Part shown: positions 38,262 to 46,714 of the stretch, in pieces | How the letters are laid out: each line of letters begins with the position of its first letter | Position numbering within the stretch: position 1 is the first letter of the stretch | Assembly (NCBI RefSeq): GCF_001182745.1 | Contig: NZ_LN868939.1 | Coordinates: forward strand, 372,001 to 436,000 | Length of the DNA: 64,000 bases | Source of the DNA: Nocardia farcinica | GTDB lineage: Bacteria; Actinomycetota; Actinomycetes; Mycobacteriales; Mycobacteriaceae | Direction: 5' to 3' | Translations under genes and position numbers: made by a program | The notes under the pieces: generated by a model | The model's input: the letters and a program-made list of their open reading frames with translations, nothing else | The model's database searches: none | Told to the model about the DNA's origin: nothing

Positions 38262-39221
38262 ATGTCCGTGATCTCGACCTCCGCTGTCCGCAGAACCGCG
38301 CTGGGAGCCACTGGGGCCGCGGTGGCCGGTATCGGCTACGCCTCGCTCATCGAGCGCAACGCGTTCGTGCTGCGGGAGGCGACCATGCCGGTGCTGCCGC
38401 CCGGGTCGTCGAGCCTACGCGTGTTGCACATCAGCGATCTGCACATGATGCCCGGCCAGAAACTCAAGCAGCAGTGGCTGCGCGAGCTGGATCGGCTCGA
38501 GCCGGACCTCGTCGTGAACACCGGTGACAATCTGTCCCACCAGAAGGCGGTGCCCGCCGTCGTGCAGGCGCTCGGCGGGCTGCTGGCGCGGCCGGGCCTG
38601 TTCGTCTTCGGCAGCAACGACTACTTCGCCCCGGTGCCGAAGAACCCGCTGAAGTACTTCAAGACCGACCATCGCCGCGTCCACGGCGCCCCGCTGCCCT
38701 GGAAGGACCTGCGCGCGGCGTTCACCGAACGCGGCTGGATGGACCTGACCCATGTGCGCCGCGACCTCGAGGTGGCGGGCATCCGCATCGCGTCGGCGGG
38801 CGTGGACGACCCGCACCTGCGCCGCGACCGCTACGACACCGTCGCGGGTGCGCCCAACCCGTTGGCCGAGCTGAGCATCGGCCTCACCCATTCTCCCGAG
38901 CCGCGCGTGCTCGACCGCTTCGCCGAGGACGGCTACGACCTGGTGCTCGCCGGCCACACGCACGGCGGCCAGCTGGTGCTGCCCGGTTACGGCGCCCTCG
39001 TCACCAACTGCGGCATCGACAAGTCGCGCGTGAAGGGTCCTTCCCGGTGGGGCGAGCACACCCGTCTGCACGTCTCGGCGGGCATCGGCACGTCGCCGTG
39101 GGCGCCGTACCGGTTCTGCTGCCGTCCCGAGGCCACCCTGCTCACGCTCGTCGCCGCGCCGCCCAAGCGGCCGCTCGCCGAGAGCAACGAGGGGCTGTCC
39201 ACCTCCTCCGTCGCGGGCTGA
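38262..39221 (+). CDS. Metallophosphoesterase (Rv3683 type)
   Basis: This 319-residue calcineurin-like phosphoesterase has metal-ligand motifs in order: HISDLHMMPGQ (DxH), VVNTGDNLSH (GDN), FGSNDYFA (GNH-like, GSND), and LAGHTHGGQL (GHTHGGQ). The N terminus (AVRRTALGATGAAVAGIGYA) is a signal or anchor helix, so it acts at the outer face of the membrane or as a membrane-tethered enzyme. Related proteins (YkuE/YaeI) act on lipids or lipid-linked phosphates; the substrate is not predictable here. Confidence 0.9.
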   Translation: MSVISTSAVRRTALGATGAAVAGIGYASLIERNAFVLREATMPVLPPGSSSLRVLHISDLHMMPGQKLKQQWLRELDRLEPDLVVNTGDNLSHQKAVPAVVQALGGLLARPGLFVFGSNDYFAPVPKNPLKYFKTDHRRVHGAPLPWKDLRAAFTERGWMDLTHVRRDLEVAGIRIASAGVDDPHLRRDRYDTVAGAPNPLAELSIGLTHSPEPRVLDRFAEDGYDLVLAGHTHGGQLVLPGYGALVTNCGIDKSRVKGPSRWGEHTRLHVSAGIGTSPWAPYRFCCRPEATLLTLVAAPPKRPLAESNEGLSTSSVAG

Positions 39222-39359
39222 CACCGACCTCGTCCGGTGAACCGTCGCATCGAATCCCGATGCGACGAGGGGTGACTCGCGCCCGCGACTAGGCATTGTC
39301 CGGCCCGGGTGGGTAGGGTCGCGTGCCGAGAACGAACGTCGGTCGAGGAGGGGACGACG

Positions 39360-40201
39360 GTGCACGGTGGATTCGATCGCGACATGGGGGACACGGCGAC
39401 CCGGACCACTCCCATACCGCCGCAGGGCCTTTCGGCACCGCCCGGCGACCACGACGACATGGCGGTGGCCCGCGAGCTCTACCGGCCGAGCTCCGGCGGG
39501 CACCGCTGGATCGGCCTGGGCATGGCCGTCCTGGCCGTGCTCGGCGGCACCGCCGTCGCCGTGCTGGCCGACGGCTCCGATGCGGCCGAGGCCGACGACG
39601 CCACGGGCATGGTGAGCGCGCTGACCCCGTCCACCCGCACCCGCACCACCGAGCAACCGGTGATCTCCGCCCCCGCCGTCGTCCCCGGCTACCGCGCCGT
39701 CGTCGCCCCGGACAGCGACGCCGCCTACGACGTACCCGCCGACTGGACCATCGCGCCCCCGACCGCTCCGGCGGCTTCGGCAAACCACCCAACACCATCG
39801 GCGGCAAGGGCTACGCCTCCGAGGGCAAGGACTACTGCCCCGGCTCCACGCGCACCGTCGCCTTCCTCACCGGCTCCCCCACCACCGACACCACCGCCGC
39901 CGCCCTCGAAGTCGGCGCCCGCGCCGCCCGCATCGCCTACCTCGCCGACCCCACCCCCACCGCACCCGAGCCGCTGCACTCCCTCGACGGCACCCAGCAC
40001 GGCACCTTCGCCGAAACCCGCGGCCTCATCCGCGACCCGGCCCCCGGCTGCGCCCCCACCTTCTCCATCTACACCTTCGCCACCCCCGCCGACACCGGCA
40101 GCCTCGTCATGGTGATCGCCGCCGACACCGGCGTCGCCAAGGCCGTCGACCCCGACACCGCCAAGCGCATCTTCACCAGCATCCGCCCCTATAAACCCTG
40201 A
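39360..40201 (+). pseudogene. Single-pass membrane protein with secreted domain, one frameshift
   Basis: GTG 39360 follows GAGGAGGGG. The first part has a cytoplasmic tail, a membrane helix (WIGLGMAVLAVLGGTAVAVL) and a Thr/Arg-rich linker leading to YDVPADWTIAPP. The exported domain continues in another frame: GGFGKPPNTIGGKGYASEGK, DYCPGSTRTVAFL, then ARIAYLADPTPTAPEPLHSL, with two cysteines, to TSIRPYKP. The break is at CCCCC 39756-39760; one more C gives 280 residues. The layout (anchor plus a domain beginning YDVPxxW) is common in Nocardia and Streptomyces and has no known function. The second half shows the same C-ending codon bias as acs. Confidence 0.75.
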
Positions 40202-40261
40202 TTGACCTGCCGGTTTAACGCCGGAGCCCACCCTGATGTAAGCTACTCCAGGTTCGCTTCA

Positions 40262-40336
<75 letters not shown>

Positions 40337-40358
40337 TCGTGTGGTTGAGACACGATAG

Positions 40359-40396
40359 AGGCCCTGGCCGGTTCTTCCGGCCAGGGCCTCTTTTGT
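40359..40396 (+). terminator. Terminator of tRNA-Pro
   Basis: A 13-bp perfect stem (AGGCCCTGGCCGG, 40359-40371, with 40377-40389) has the five-base loop TTCTT and the tail CTTTTGTT. Confidence 0.92.
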
Positions 40397-40658
40397 TCCA
40401 CGCCACTGCAGCCCCGCCTTGCGGAGAGCAAAAGGGCTGCCGCTCTTGAGCCCTCTCGTGACTGGACGAAGTTCCATCCTGTGGCGGATGAACGGCCAAG
40501 GCCCGCAGCCGCAAAACACCGCTGGTTCACGCGCTCGACGACCACGCGAGAGGCAACAGCCCGCTCTACCTGCACCGATAGTTGGCAGAGGTTCTATGAT
40601 GACGCGCCCGGAGTAAAATCTGGAGCGGTAATTACTGCCGATAGTGTAGGGTTGAAGC
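40397..40658. other. Gap between the tRNA-Pro terminator and the accessory genes
   Basis: About 260 bases of lower GC with no supported gene. GATAGTGT near 40640 may serve as a -10 box for the 265-residue protein. No copy of the tRNA 3' end was found that would mark the far side of an island. Confidence 0.35.
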
Positions 40659-41456
40659 ATGAGTGCTGCAGATGATGCCCTTGCCAGTCTGAGTCAGTCA
40701 GGACTGCTCAAGATCCTCGCATGGGCAGCGCCTGTAGCGTTTGCCCGTACTGGCCAAGACTTCGACGAGGACGCCGGACACGACCAGATGGTCGTCGGCA
40801 CCCTCAACTACAAATACCTGTGCGACCTTCTGGATCGGGCCACATCGAACAGGCGGTTTGCCGTGGCCGAGGGTGTCGAAGGGGAAGGCGACGATATCCT
40901 TGGGCGCGGAATCACCCCTGAAGCCCGCCACACGATGCCATTCGTGCCTCCGGGCAGCATCGTTCGCAGTGACTACCAGGGGTCCCCAGGCTGGGCGGCC
41001 GACGGTTACCGAGTACTTCTGCAGTCGTTCAAGTATGGCGAGATTGATCATATCAACTGGGGCCAGCGAAGCGACGCCAAGCGGCGGGTGGCGTCACAGT
41101 CCTACGTCTCCCAGGACACTCTTTTCTCCATCGAGGAAATCGGCCTGGAGCCACTGGTCGCCACATGCGATGCCGATGACTTTGTAGGGACAACTCTCGT
41201 CGCTGCGCATTCCTACGACGCCATCACGGGTAAATTTGAGTTGTACATCGGCCAGAGCAAGAACCCGGAATTTCCGGGCGACGTGTGCTGGCACTGGCGG
41301 CACCAACTCCTTAATGGTGGCACTTCACCCCTCCCGACTGGCCAGACGCTGCCGCCCATTCTGCCGGGCGATGCTCCTTCGGCCCAGGCGGAGGAGATCG
41401 ACATCCGTCTCAAGAAGTCGCAGTCGGACGACGGCGCGGTCGACTCGAATGGGTAG
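40659..41456 (+). CDS. Unrecognised 265-residue protein paired with an XRE-ImmA/IrrE peptidase
   Basis: I do not recognise this family. It has an N-terminal helix (LSQSGLLKILAWAAPVAFAR), an acidic region, many aromatic residues in the middle (SDYQGSPGWAADGYRVLLQS, FKYGEIDHINWGQRSD) and a Pro-rich, charged tail (TGQTLPPILPGDAPSAQAEE). There is no membrane helix or signal. Its last eight bases overlap the start of the peptidase gene, so the two are translationally coupled and probably act together. GC content and codon use are lower than in the flanking core genes, which suggests acquisition by transfer. A role as toxin, antitoxin or defence partner is inferred from context only. Confidence 0.7.
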   Translation: MSAADDALASLSQSGLLKILAWAAPVAFARTGQDFDEDAGHDQMVVGTLNYKYLCDLLDRATSNRRFAVAEGVEGEGDDILGRGITPEARHTMPFVPPGSIVRSDYQGSPGWAADGYRVLLQSFKYGEIDHINWGQRSDAKRRVASQSYVSQDTLFSIEEIGLEPLVATCDADDFVGTTLVAAHSYDAITGKFELYIGQSKNPEFPGDVCWHWRHQLLNGGTSPLPTGQTLPPILPGDAPSAQAEEIDIRLKKSQSDDGAVDSNG

Positions 41457-42567
41457 CGGAGGACCGACTTCGCAGACACTCGCCAGTGCCACATCGTTTT
41501 TCAATGGTAGGCGACTGACGATGGCACGCCACCTCGCAGGGCTTAAGAAATCCCGCCTTGCGGAGCTGATCGGAATGTCACCGGCGTCGGTAACAGGATG
41601 GGAGAGCGGGGCAAAGCAACCCAACCGCGCAACTGTGGCAAAGCTTGCGCTTGCTCTGAAGGTTGAGCCTCAGTTCTTTTCGGGCGGCGTGCCTCCCCAA
41701 GTGGAGAAGCCGCACTTCCGTTCTCTGCGTTCCACGCCCCAGGTGGCCCAAGACGAGGCCGAGGCGTACGGACAGTTCGTCACGGAGATCGCCGTTCTAC
41801 TCGAAAAGGTGGTCGAGCTCCCAAAGCCGCTGCTACCCGACGTTCCCGTGTCACCGTCCGAGTTCGGCTCAACGCCAGAAGACGCCGCGCGCGAGGCGCG
41901 TCGATTTTTCGGGGTTTCTCCGGGTCCCATTCAGCATGTCGTCCGACTAGCCGAGCGCGCAGGCGTGGTCGTGGTTTTTAGCGAGCCAGGTATTGCATCA
42001 ATTGATGCATATTCTCTGCACACCGGCATCCGTCCAATTATCGTACTCAATCCCGTCAAGGACGACTACTATCGCCAGCGATTCGATATGGCCCACGAGC
42101 TAGGGCATTTGATAATGCACCACGATGCAGAACCTGGCGGGAAGATTGCGGAAAATCAGGCAGATCGATTCGCCGCAGAGTTCCTGATGCCAGCCGAGCA
42201 AATCGCACCGTACCTACCCAATAGTACTTCGGGGCGCGGCTGGGCAACATTGGCAGAACTAAAGGAGCACTGGGGCGTAAGTCTGGCGGCGCTTCTCTAC
42301 CGAGCTCGATCGCTTGGAATCATGGGAGATGTGACTTATCGAAACGCGATGATACGGATGTCACAGAACGGGTGGCGGCGAGCCGAACCGGGAAGGGTCT
42401 CATCGCTTGAGATGCCTTCAATGCTCCCACGGGCACGCGAGGTTGTTAATGCTGCTGGCATCGACGACAGCGTGTTCCTATCCGGCGCTGGCTTACCGAT
42501 TCACTTGTTCGAGGTTGCCACCTCCCGATCGCCTCAACGGGCGGATTCCGCTCGAGGTAGCGACTAG
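41449..42567 (+). CDS. XRE-HTH protein fused to ImmA/IrrE metallopeptidase (COG2856)
   Basis: This is a 372-residue protein. The N-terminal XRE helix-turn-helix (about residues 25-77, MARHLAGLKKSRLAELIGMS, SVTGWESGAKQPNRATVAKL) is followed by a linker and a COG2856 zinc-peptidase domain with FDMAHELGHLIMHHDAEPGG. H216, E217 and H220 form HExxH, and AENQADRFAAEFLMPAEQ supplies the third ligand region. In phages and ICEs, ImmA cleaves the ImmR repressor; in Deinococcus, IrrE cleaves DdrO after damage. HTH-peptidase fusions also occur in predicted toxin-antitoxin loci. Here the partner is the unrecognised gene overlapping by eight bases rather than a repressor. ATG 41449 is set by that overlap. 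Confidence 0.88.
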   Translation: MGSGGPTSQTLASATSFFNGRRLTMARHLAGLKKSRLAELIGMSPASVTGWESGAKQPNRATVAKLALALKVEPQFFSGGVPPQVEKPHFRSLRSTPQVAQDEAEAYGQFVTEIAVLLEKVVELPKPLLPDVPVSPSEFGSTPEDAAREARRFFGVSPGPIQHVVRLAERAGVVVVFSEPGIASIDAYSLHTGIRPIIVLNPVKDDYYRQRFDMAHELGHLIMHHDAEPGGKIAENQADRFAAEFLMPAEQIAPYLPNSTSGRGWATLAELKEHWGVSLAALLYRARSLGIMGDVTYRNAMIRMSQNGWRRAEPGRVSSLEMPSMLPRAREVVNAAGIDDSVFLSGAGLPIHLFEVATSRSPQRADSARGSD

Positions 42568-42618
42568 CGCTTGGCAGCCCAGCCCCGGGTGATTCAGGAA
42601 AGACCAGGTTTGGCGGTA

Positions 42619-42966
42619 CTAACTGCGGTCGAACTCTCCGTCGACAACGCCCTTGGCGAAGGCGTCCCATTCGGTGGGCGTGTAGTGGAGGGTCACCTTG
42701 TCACCGGCTTCCGAGGGGCCGGTCAGGATCGAGCTTCCGTCGCTCGCGACGTCGACGGTCAGGTCTCCGACCCGACCGGATCGGCGGCTCACCGCGAGGT
42801 CGAGAACCGATGGCCACTCACTACGCGCCACCCTGATCCGTGGCTGCGATGACCGATTCCCGGTGTATTTGCTGTCCTGGATGAGCACAGCGTCGCTACG
42901 GTGGGCAACCTCCACACACGAGTTGTTCGCTCCGCTGTAGCTCGACTCGTAGAACCGCGTACTCAC
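42619..42966 (-). CDS. DUF397 protein
   Basis: This 115-residue protein has FYESSYSGANNSCVEVAHRS followed by VLIQDSKYTGN and EWPSVL, the DUF397 signature (SSYSG-x-NNCVEVA ... VRDSK). A second related half ends TPTEWDAFAKGVVDGEFDRS. In actinobacteria DUF397 proteins act as small partners of XRE/DUF5753 regulators encoded next door. Here that partner is reduced to a fragment ending two bases upstream, so the gene is an orphan. It starts at GTG 42966 and converges on the ImmA/IrrE gene. Confidence 0.85.
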   Translation of the reverse strand: MSTRFYESSYSGANNSCVEVAHRSDAVLIQDSKYTGNRSSQPRIRVARSEWPSVLDLAVSRRSGRVGDLTVDVASDGSSILTGPSEAGDKVTLHYTPTEWDAFAKGVVDGEFDRS

Positions 42967-42967
42967 A

Positions 42968-43195
42968 TCAAGTACGGTACCGGCTGGGCAACTCCTGGAT
43001 CAGCGCGTGCGAATCGGCTGAATTGAGTGCGATACGTTGCAACTGCTCGTAGATGCACTGCAATCGCTCGACCTCCCTCGGGTCTTCCTCGGCTCTAGTC
43101 GAGTATGGATTGCCACCCGACACGCTGGCCCGGTATCTGAGCGGGGTTCGAGGTTCGTGAGGTCGAGAAGTGCGGGGGCACTGACCAGCGTCGGT
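42968..43195 (-). pseudogene. C-terminal remnant of an XRE/DUF5753 regulator
   Basis: The frame ending at 42968 reads RYRASVSGGNPYSTRAEEDP, REVERLQCIYEQLQRIALNS and ADSHALIQEL. This is like the end of DUF5753 domains (a conserved helix with Y..L...AL...S). The HTH and most of the sensor domain are missing; upstream of about 43195 lies the end of the aldo/keto reductase gene. It touches the DUF397 gene, the normal order for this pair. Confidence 0.6.
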
Positions 43196-43212
43196 CGGAG
43201 CCCCGAGTCCAC

Positions 43213-44088
43213 CTACTCCGCGGCGGCTGACAACTCCTCGAACTCGCTGTCGCTCAAGGTGATCTGCGCGGCGGCGGTGTTCTCCTCCACGTGCGCGACC
43301 GACGACGTGCCCGGGATCGGGAGCATCACCGGCGATCGGCGCAGCAGCCAGGCCAGGGCGAGCTGGGCGGGGGTCGCGCCGTGGCGGGTGGCGATGGCGT
43401 CGAGGGGGCCGCCGGGGCGGGCGAGTTCGCCGGTGGCGATGGGGAACCACGGGATGAAGGCGATGTTCTCGCGTTCGGCGTAGTCGAGGACGGCCTCGTC
43501 GGTGCGGTTGGCGAGGTTGTAGAGGTTCTGGACGGAGACGATCTCGGCGATCTCGCGGGCCTGCTGCAACTGCTCGACGCTGACCTGGGAGACGCCGATG
43601 TGGCGGATCTTGCCCTCCTGTTGCAGCGCGACCAGCTCGCCGAGCTGGTCGGCCAGCGGCACCTGGGGGTCGATGCGGTGCAGCTGGTAGAGGTCGATGC
43701 GGTCGACGCCGAGGTGGCGCAGGCTCAACTCGGCCTGCTGGCGCAGGTACTCGGGGCGGCCGACCGGGCGCCAATCGCCGGGGCCGGAGCGGGTGAGCCC
43801 GGCCTTGGTGGCGATCACCAGGTCGTCGGGGTAGGGGTGCAGGGCGGTGCGGATCAGCTGTTCGCTGACGAAGGGGCCGTAGGAGTCGGCGGTGTCGATG
43901 AAGTTCACGCCCAGCTCGACGGCGCGGCGCAGCACGCGCACCGCTTCCTCGGGATCGCGGGGGTCGCCCCAGACGCCGGGACCGGTCAGTTGCATGGCGC
44001 CGTAGCCGAGACGGTTGACGGGGAGATCACCGCCGAGCCGGAAGGTGCCGGCGGCGTCGGCGGGACGGGATGCGACGTTCGTGCTCAT
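43213..44088 (-). CDS. Aldo/keto reductase
   Basis: This is a 291-residue NADPH-dependent oxidoreductase of the AKR barrel fold. Catalytic tetrad residues are in [18 protein letters not shown] (Asp, Tyr), VIATKAGL (Lys) and [12 protein letters not shown] (His). The cofactor region is [20 protein letters not shown]. It resembles the YdbC/pyridoxal-reductase-like group, but the substrate cannot be assigned. ATG 44088 follows AAAGG. Confidence 0.92.
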   Translation of the reverse strand: MSTNVASRPADAAGTFRLGGDLPVNRLGYGAMQLTGPGVWGDPRDPEEAVRVLRRAVELGVNFIDTADSYGPFVSEQLIRTALHPYPDDLVIATKAGLTRSGPGDWRPVGRPEYLRQQAELSLRHLGVDRIDLYQLHRIDPQVPLADQLGELVALQQEGKIRHIGVSQVSVEQLQQAREIAEIVSVQNLYNLANRTDEAVLDYAERENIAFIPWFPIATGELARPGGPLDAIATRHGATPAQLALAWLLRRSPVMLPIPGTSSVAHVEENTAAAQITLSDSEFEELSAAAE

Positions 44089-44183
44089 GGATTGGCCTTT
44101 CGTCGTCGATGCGGGGGTGACGCGGGGCGTCAACGCTCTCGCTGCACAACGGGCGCGGATCGGCTTCTTGTTCCCGCGCGCGA

Positions 44184-44220
44184 CGAGGCCCTCCGGCCTG
44201 GCAGCGGCCGGAGGGCCTCG
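44184..44220. other. 15-bp hairpin upstream of the reductase gene
   Basis: CGAGGCCCTCCGGCC 44184-44198 pairs perfectly with 44206-44220 around TGGCAGC. It could be a terminator or the first element of the structured region that follows. Confidence 0.6.
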
Positions 44221-44233
44221 ACATTCACCCCGT

Positions 44234-44457
44234 GGGCGGGCCGGTTACCCCTCGTGAACCGGCCCGCCCGCATGGTGGGCCTGGTGCGCGTCGGCGTGGT
44301 TACCGTCGGCAGCGGCGGGTGTGCCGCGAGCTCCGGGAAGAGCCGTCGCCGGTGCGTGGTGCGGCCGGCGGGTCGGTCACCCCTCGTGGACCGACCCGGC
44401 CGGCCGCGCCGCCGGCGCGCGACCTGCCACCCCTCGAAAAGACAGGTCGTGCGCCGG
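44234..44457 (+). ncRNA. Structured leader or RNA: three hairpins sharing the loop ACCCCTCG
   Basis: Hairpin 1: GGGCGGGCCGGTT 44234-44246 pairs with 44257-44269, loop ACCCCTCGTG. Hairpin 2: 44361-44378 pairs with 44389-44407 (one bulge), loop ACCCCTCGTG. Hairpin 3: CCGGCGCGCGACCTG 44412-44426 pairs with 44443-44457 (one G-U), loop containing ACCCCTCG. Stems differ in sequence while the loop is constant, the mark of a selected RNA element. The loop core CCTCG is complementary to CGAGG in the ribosome site (44496-44500) of the small membrane-protein gene just downstream. Strand and function are inferred. Confidence 0.55.
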
Positions 44458-44506
44458 GTCCCACCCCGGTGGTGGCTGGTGTGGTGATCCGGTGTCGAGG
44501 AAGACA

Positions 44507-44698
44507 ATGCGGCCCGCTGCTCGAGAAGGACTTAAGAAGACCTTGTACGCGGTGAATGCGCTGGCAGGCGTGGTTCTGCTAACACTGGGTGGCGACGCGA
44601 GCGATGATGGAAGCGGCGCGAAGAGAATGGGAGCGACGATGGAAACCGTGGTGGTCTGGGCCCTCGCCTGCCTGCTGTACTGGTGGGGTCTGCTGTAG
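44507..44698 (+). CDS. Small two-helix membrane protein
   Basis: This is a 63-residue protein starting at ATG 44507 after CGAGGAAGAC. It has two hydrophobic segments, LYAVNALAGVVLLTLGG and METVVVWALACLLYWWGLL, joined by a short polar loop (GDASDDGSGAKRMGA). An internal ATG at 44639 with GGGAG upstream could give the second helix alone. It is unrecognised. It lies behind the hairpin array and ahead of the fur terminator. Confidence 0.45.
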   Translation: MRPAAREGLKKTLYAVNALAGVVLLTLGGDASDDGSGAKRMGATMETVVVWALACLLYWWGLL

Positions 44699-44728
44699 CG
44701 ACGGGAACGGCACGAGACAGACGAAAAG

Positions 44729-44763
44729 AGCCGGGCGGGTGCGTGTTCCGCACCCGCCCGGCT
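44729..44763 (-). terminator. fur terminator
   Basis: AGCCGGGCGGGTGC 44729-44742 pairs perfectly with 44750-44763. On the minus strand it is followed by TCTTTTCGT. Confidence 0.9.
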
Positions 44764-44778
44764 CGTGTGTGTCGGGGG

Positions 44779-45210
44779 TCAGTCCTGGGCGGCTCGGCAG
44801 TCCGGGCACAGGCCCCAGAAGACCACCTCGGCCTCGTCGACGGCGTATCCGTGGGTCTCGCTGGGCTCCAGGCAGGGGGCAGCGCCGACCGCGCAGTCGA
44901 CGTCGGCAACCGCCCCGCAACGCCGGCACACCAGGTGGTGGTGATTGTCGCCGGTGCGGGTCTCGTAGCGGGCCGGCGAACCCGCCGGCTCGATGCGGCG
45001 CAGCAGCCCGGCGCCGACACAGGCGTGCAGCACGTCGTAGATGCCCTGGGTGGAGACCGAGCCGAGCGCGGCGCGTACCTCGGCGGCGATGGTGTCGGCG
45101 TCGGCGTGCGGGTGCGCGCTGACGGCCTTCAACACCGCCAGCCGCGGCGCGGTGACGCGCAGGCCCGCGGCGCGCAGGCGGTCGCGGGGTTCGGCGGTCT
45201 CGGTATGCAT
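44779..45210 (-). CDS. Fur-family metal-dependent regulator (FurA-like)
   Basis: This is a 143-residue protein. The winged HTH ([40 protein letters not shown]) is followed by the metal-binding/dimer domain with [20 protein letters not shown] and a second CxxC near the end ([10 protein letters not shown]). The AGLRVTAPR start and the CxxC pairs are those of FurA. FurA in mycobacteria is redox sensitive and precedes katG; no catalase gene follows here. ATG 45210 follows GGAGTC. The AT-rich stretch 45225-45265 upstream is a likely autoregulatory site. Confidence 0.9.
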   Translation of the reverse strand: MHTETAEPRDRLRAAGLRVTAPRLAVLKAVSAHPHADADTIAAEVRAALGSVSTQGIYDVLHACVGAGLLRRIEPAGSPARYETRTGDNHHHLVCRRCGAVADVDCAVGAAPCLEPSETHGYAVDEAEVVFWGLCPDCRAAQD

Positions 45211-45382
45211 GACTCCATGGTCGGTACGAATATGGAACTAATCAAGAAAATCGTGGTGTATATCGCGGCGTGATGTAGCCCACCTGGCGGCGATTCGCTG
45301 TTCACGGGGTGTTCATCGCTTCGCCCGGACCGATCGGCGCGCTGGGCTCGCACGACGCGCCGCGACCGGCCAGGATTGGCCC

Positions 45383-46630
45383 ATGACCTCGGCGGACCCC
45401 GGCAACGCGCTGCACCGACGACTCGGACTCACCGATTCGGTGGTGATCGGGCTCGGTTCGATGGTCGGCGCGGGGATCTTCGCCGCACTCGCTCCGGCGG
45501 CGGCCGCGGCGGGCAGCTGGCTGCTGCTCGCGCTGGGGGTGGCCGCGCTGCTGGCCTACTGCAATGCGATGTCCTCGGCGCGGCTGGCCGCGCGCTACCC
45601 GGTGTCGGGCGGCACCTACGTCTACGGGCGGGAGCGGCTCGGACCGTTCTGGGGATACCTCGCCGGATGGGGATTCGTGGTCGGCAAGACCGCCTCGTGC
45701 GCGGCGATGGCGCTGACGGTCGGGCACTACGCGTGGCCCGAGCACGCGCGCTGGGTGGCGGTGGCGACCGTCGTGGCGATCACCGCCGTGAACTACACCG
45801 GGGTGCAGAAGTCGGCGCTGGCGACGCGGATCATCGTCGGCGCGGTGCTGACGGTGCTGGCGGTGGTCGTAGTGGTCGCGTTCTCCGGGTCGCACTCGGC
45901 GGCCGCGCCGATGCCGGGACGGATCGGGCCCGGCGACGTGCTCCAGGCGGCGGGACTGCTGTTCTTCGCCTTCGCGGGATATGCGCGCATCGCGACGCTC
46001 GGCGAGGAGGTCCGCGAGCCGCACCGCACGATTCCCCGGGCGATCCGGCTGGCGCTCGGCCTGGCGCTCGCGGTGTATGCGCTGGTGGCCGTGGCGGCGC
46101 TGCTGACGCTGGGTTCGCAGGGCCTCGCCACGGCGGTCGACCCGCTGGCTCGGGTGGTGGACGCGGCGGGTGCGGGATGGCTGACACCGCTGGTCCGGGC
46201 CGGTGCGGTGCTGGCCGCGGCGGGCTCGCTGCTCGCCCTGATTCTCGGCGTCTCCCGGACGACGCTGGCGATGGCGCGCGACGGCCACCTGCCCTCCGCG
46301 TTGACGGCGGTGCATCCACGATTCGGCGTGCCGCACCGCGCGGAACTGGCCGTGGGCGCGGTGGTGGCGGTCGTCGCGGCGACCGCCGATCTGCGCTCCG
46401 CCATCGGGTTCTCCTCCTTCACGGTGCTCGTCTACTACCTCCTCGCCAACCTCTCGGCGGGCACGCTCGGCGCCGACGAAGGCCGTCCGGCGCGGTGGAT
46501 TCCCGTCGTCGGGGCGGCCGGCTGCGTGATCGTGGGATTCGCGCTGCCGATCGGGTCGGTGCTCGCGGGGCTGGCGGTGCTCGCGCTGGGCGCCGGGTGG
46601 TACGCGGTCCGGTCGGCCCGGCGGGCATAG
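45383..46630 (+). CDS. APC-family amino-acid permease
   Basis: This 415-residue polytopic membrane protein has about twelve helices. The first carries SVVIGLGSMVGAGIFAALAP, the unwound substrate-binding G-S/G-x-V-G-A-G-I motif. FFAFAGYARIATLGEEVREP HRTIPRAI is the conserved APC block of helix 6 and loop. The protein probably imports an amino acid or amine with protons; the substrate is not evident. It starts at ATG 45383 after AGGA. Confidence 0.92.
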   Translation: MTSADPGNALHRRLGLTDSVVIGLGSMVGAGIFAALAPAAAAAGSWLLLALGVAALLAYCNAMSSARLAARYPVSGGTYVYGRERLGPFWGYLAGWGFVVGKTASCAAMALTVGHYAWPEHARWVAVATVVAITAVNYTGVQKSALATRIIVGAVLTVLAVVVVVAFSGSHSAAAPMPGRIGPGDVLQAAGLLFFAFAGYARIATLGEEVREPHRTIPRAIRLALGLALAVYALVAVAALLTLGSQGLATAVDPLARVVDAAGAGWLTPLVRAGAVLAAAGSLLALILGVSRTTLAMARDGHLPSALTAVHPRFGVPHRAELAVGAVVAVVAATADLRSAIGFSSFTVLVYYLLANLSAGTLGADEGRPARWIPVVGAAGCVIVGFALPIGSVLAGLAVLALGAGWYAVRSARRA

Positions 46631-46714
46631 CGGCGGCGATCGACACGGCGACACTCGCGCGGCGCGAACCGCTTTCGCCGGTTTCGGCGCGGTCGGCGGG
46701 TTAGCCTCGTTCTC

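Noticed and set aside
44779..45210. furA-katG operon
   Set aside because: A Fur gene is present, but downstream are only a terminator and the small membrane-protein gene; no catalase-peroxidase is encoded in the window.
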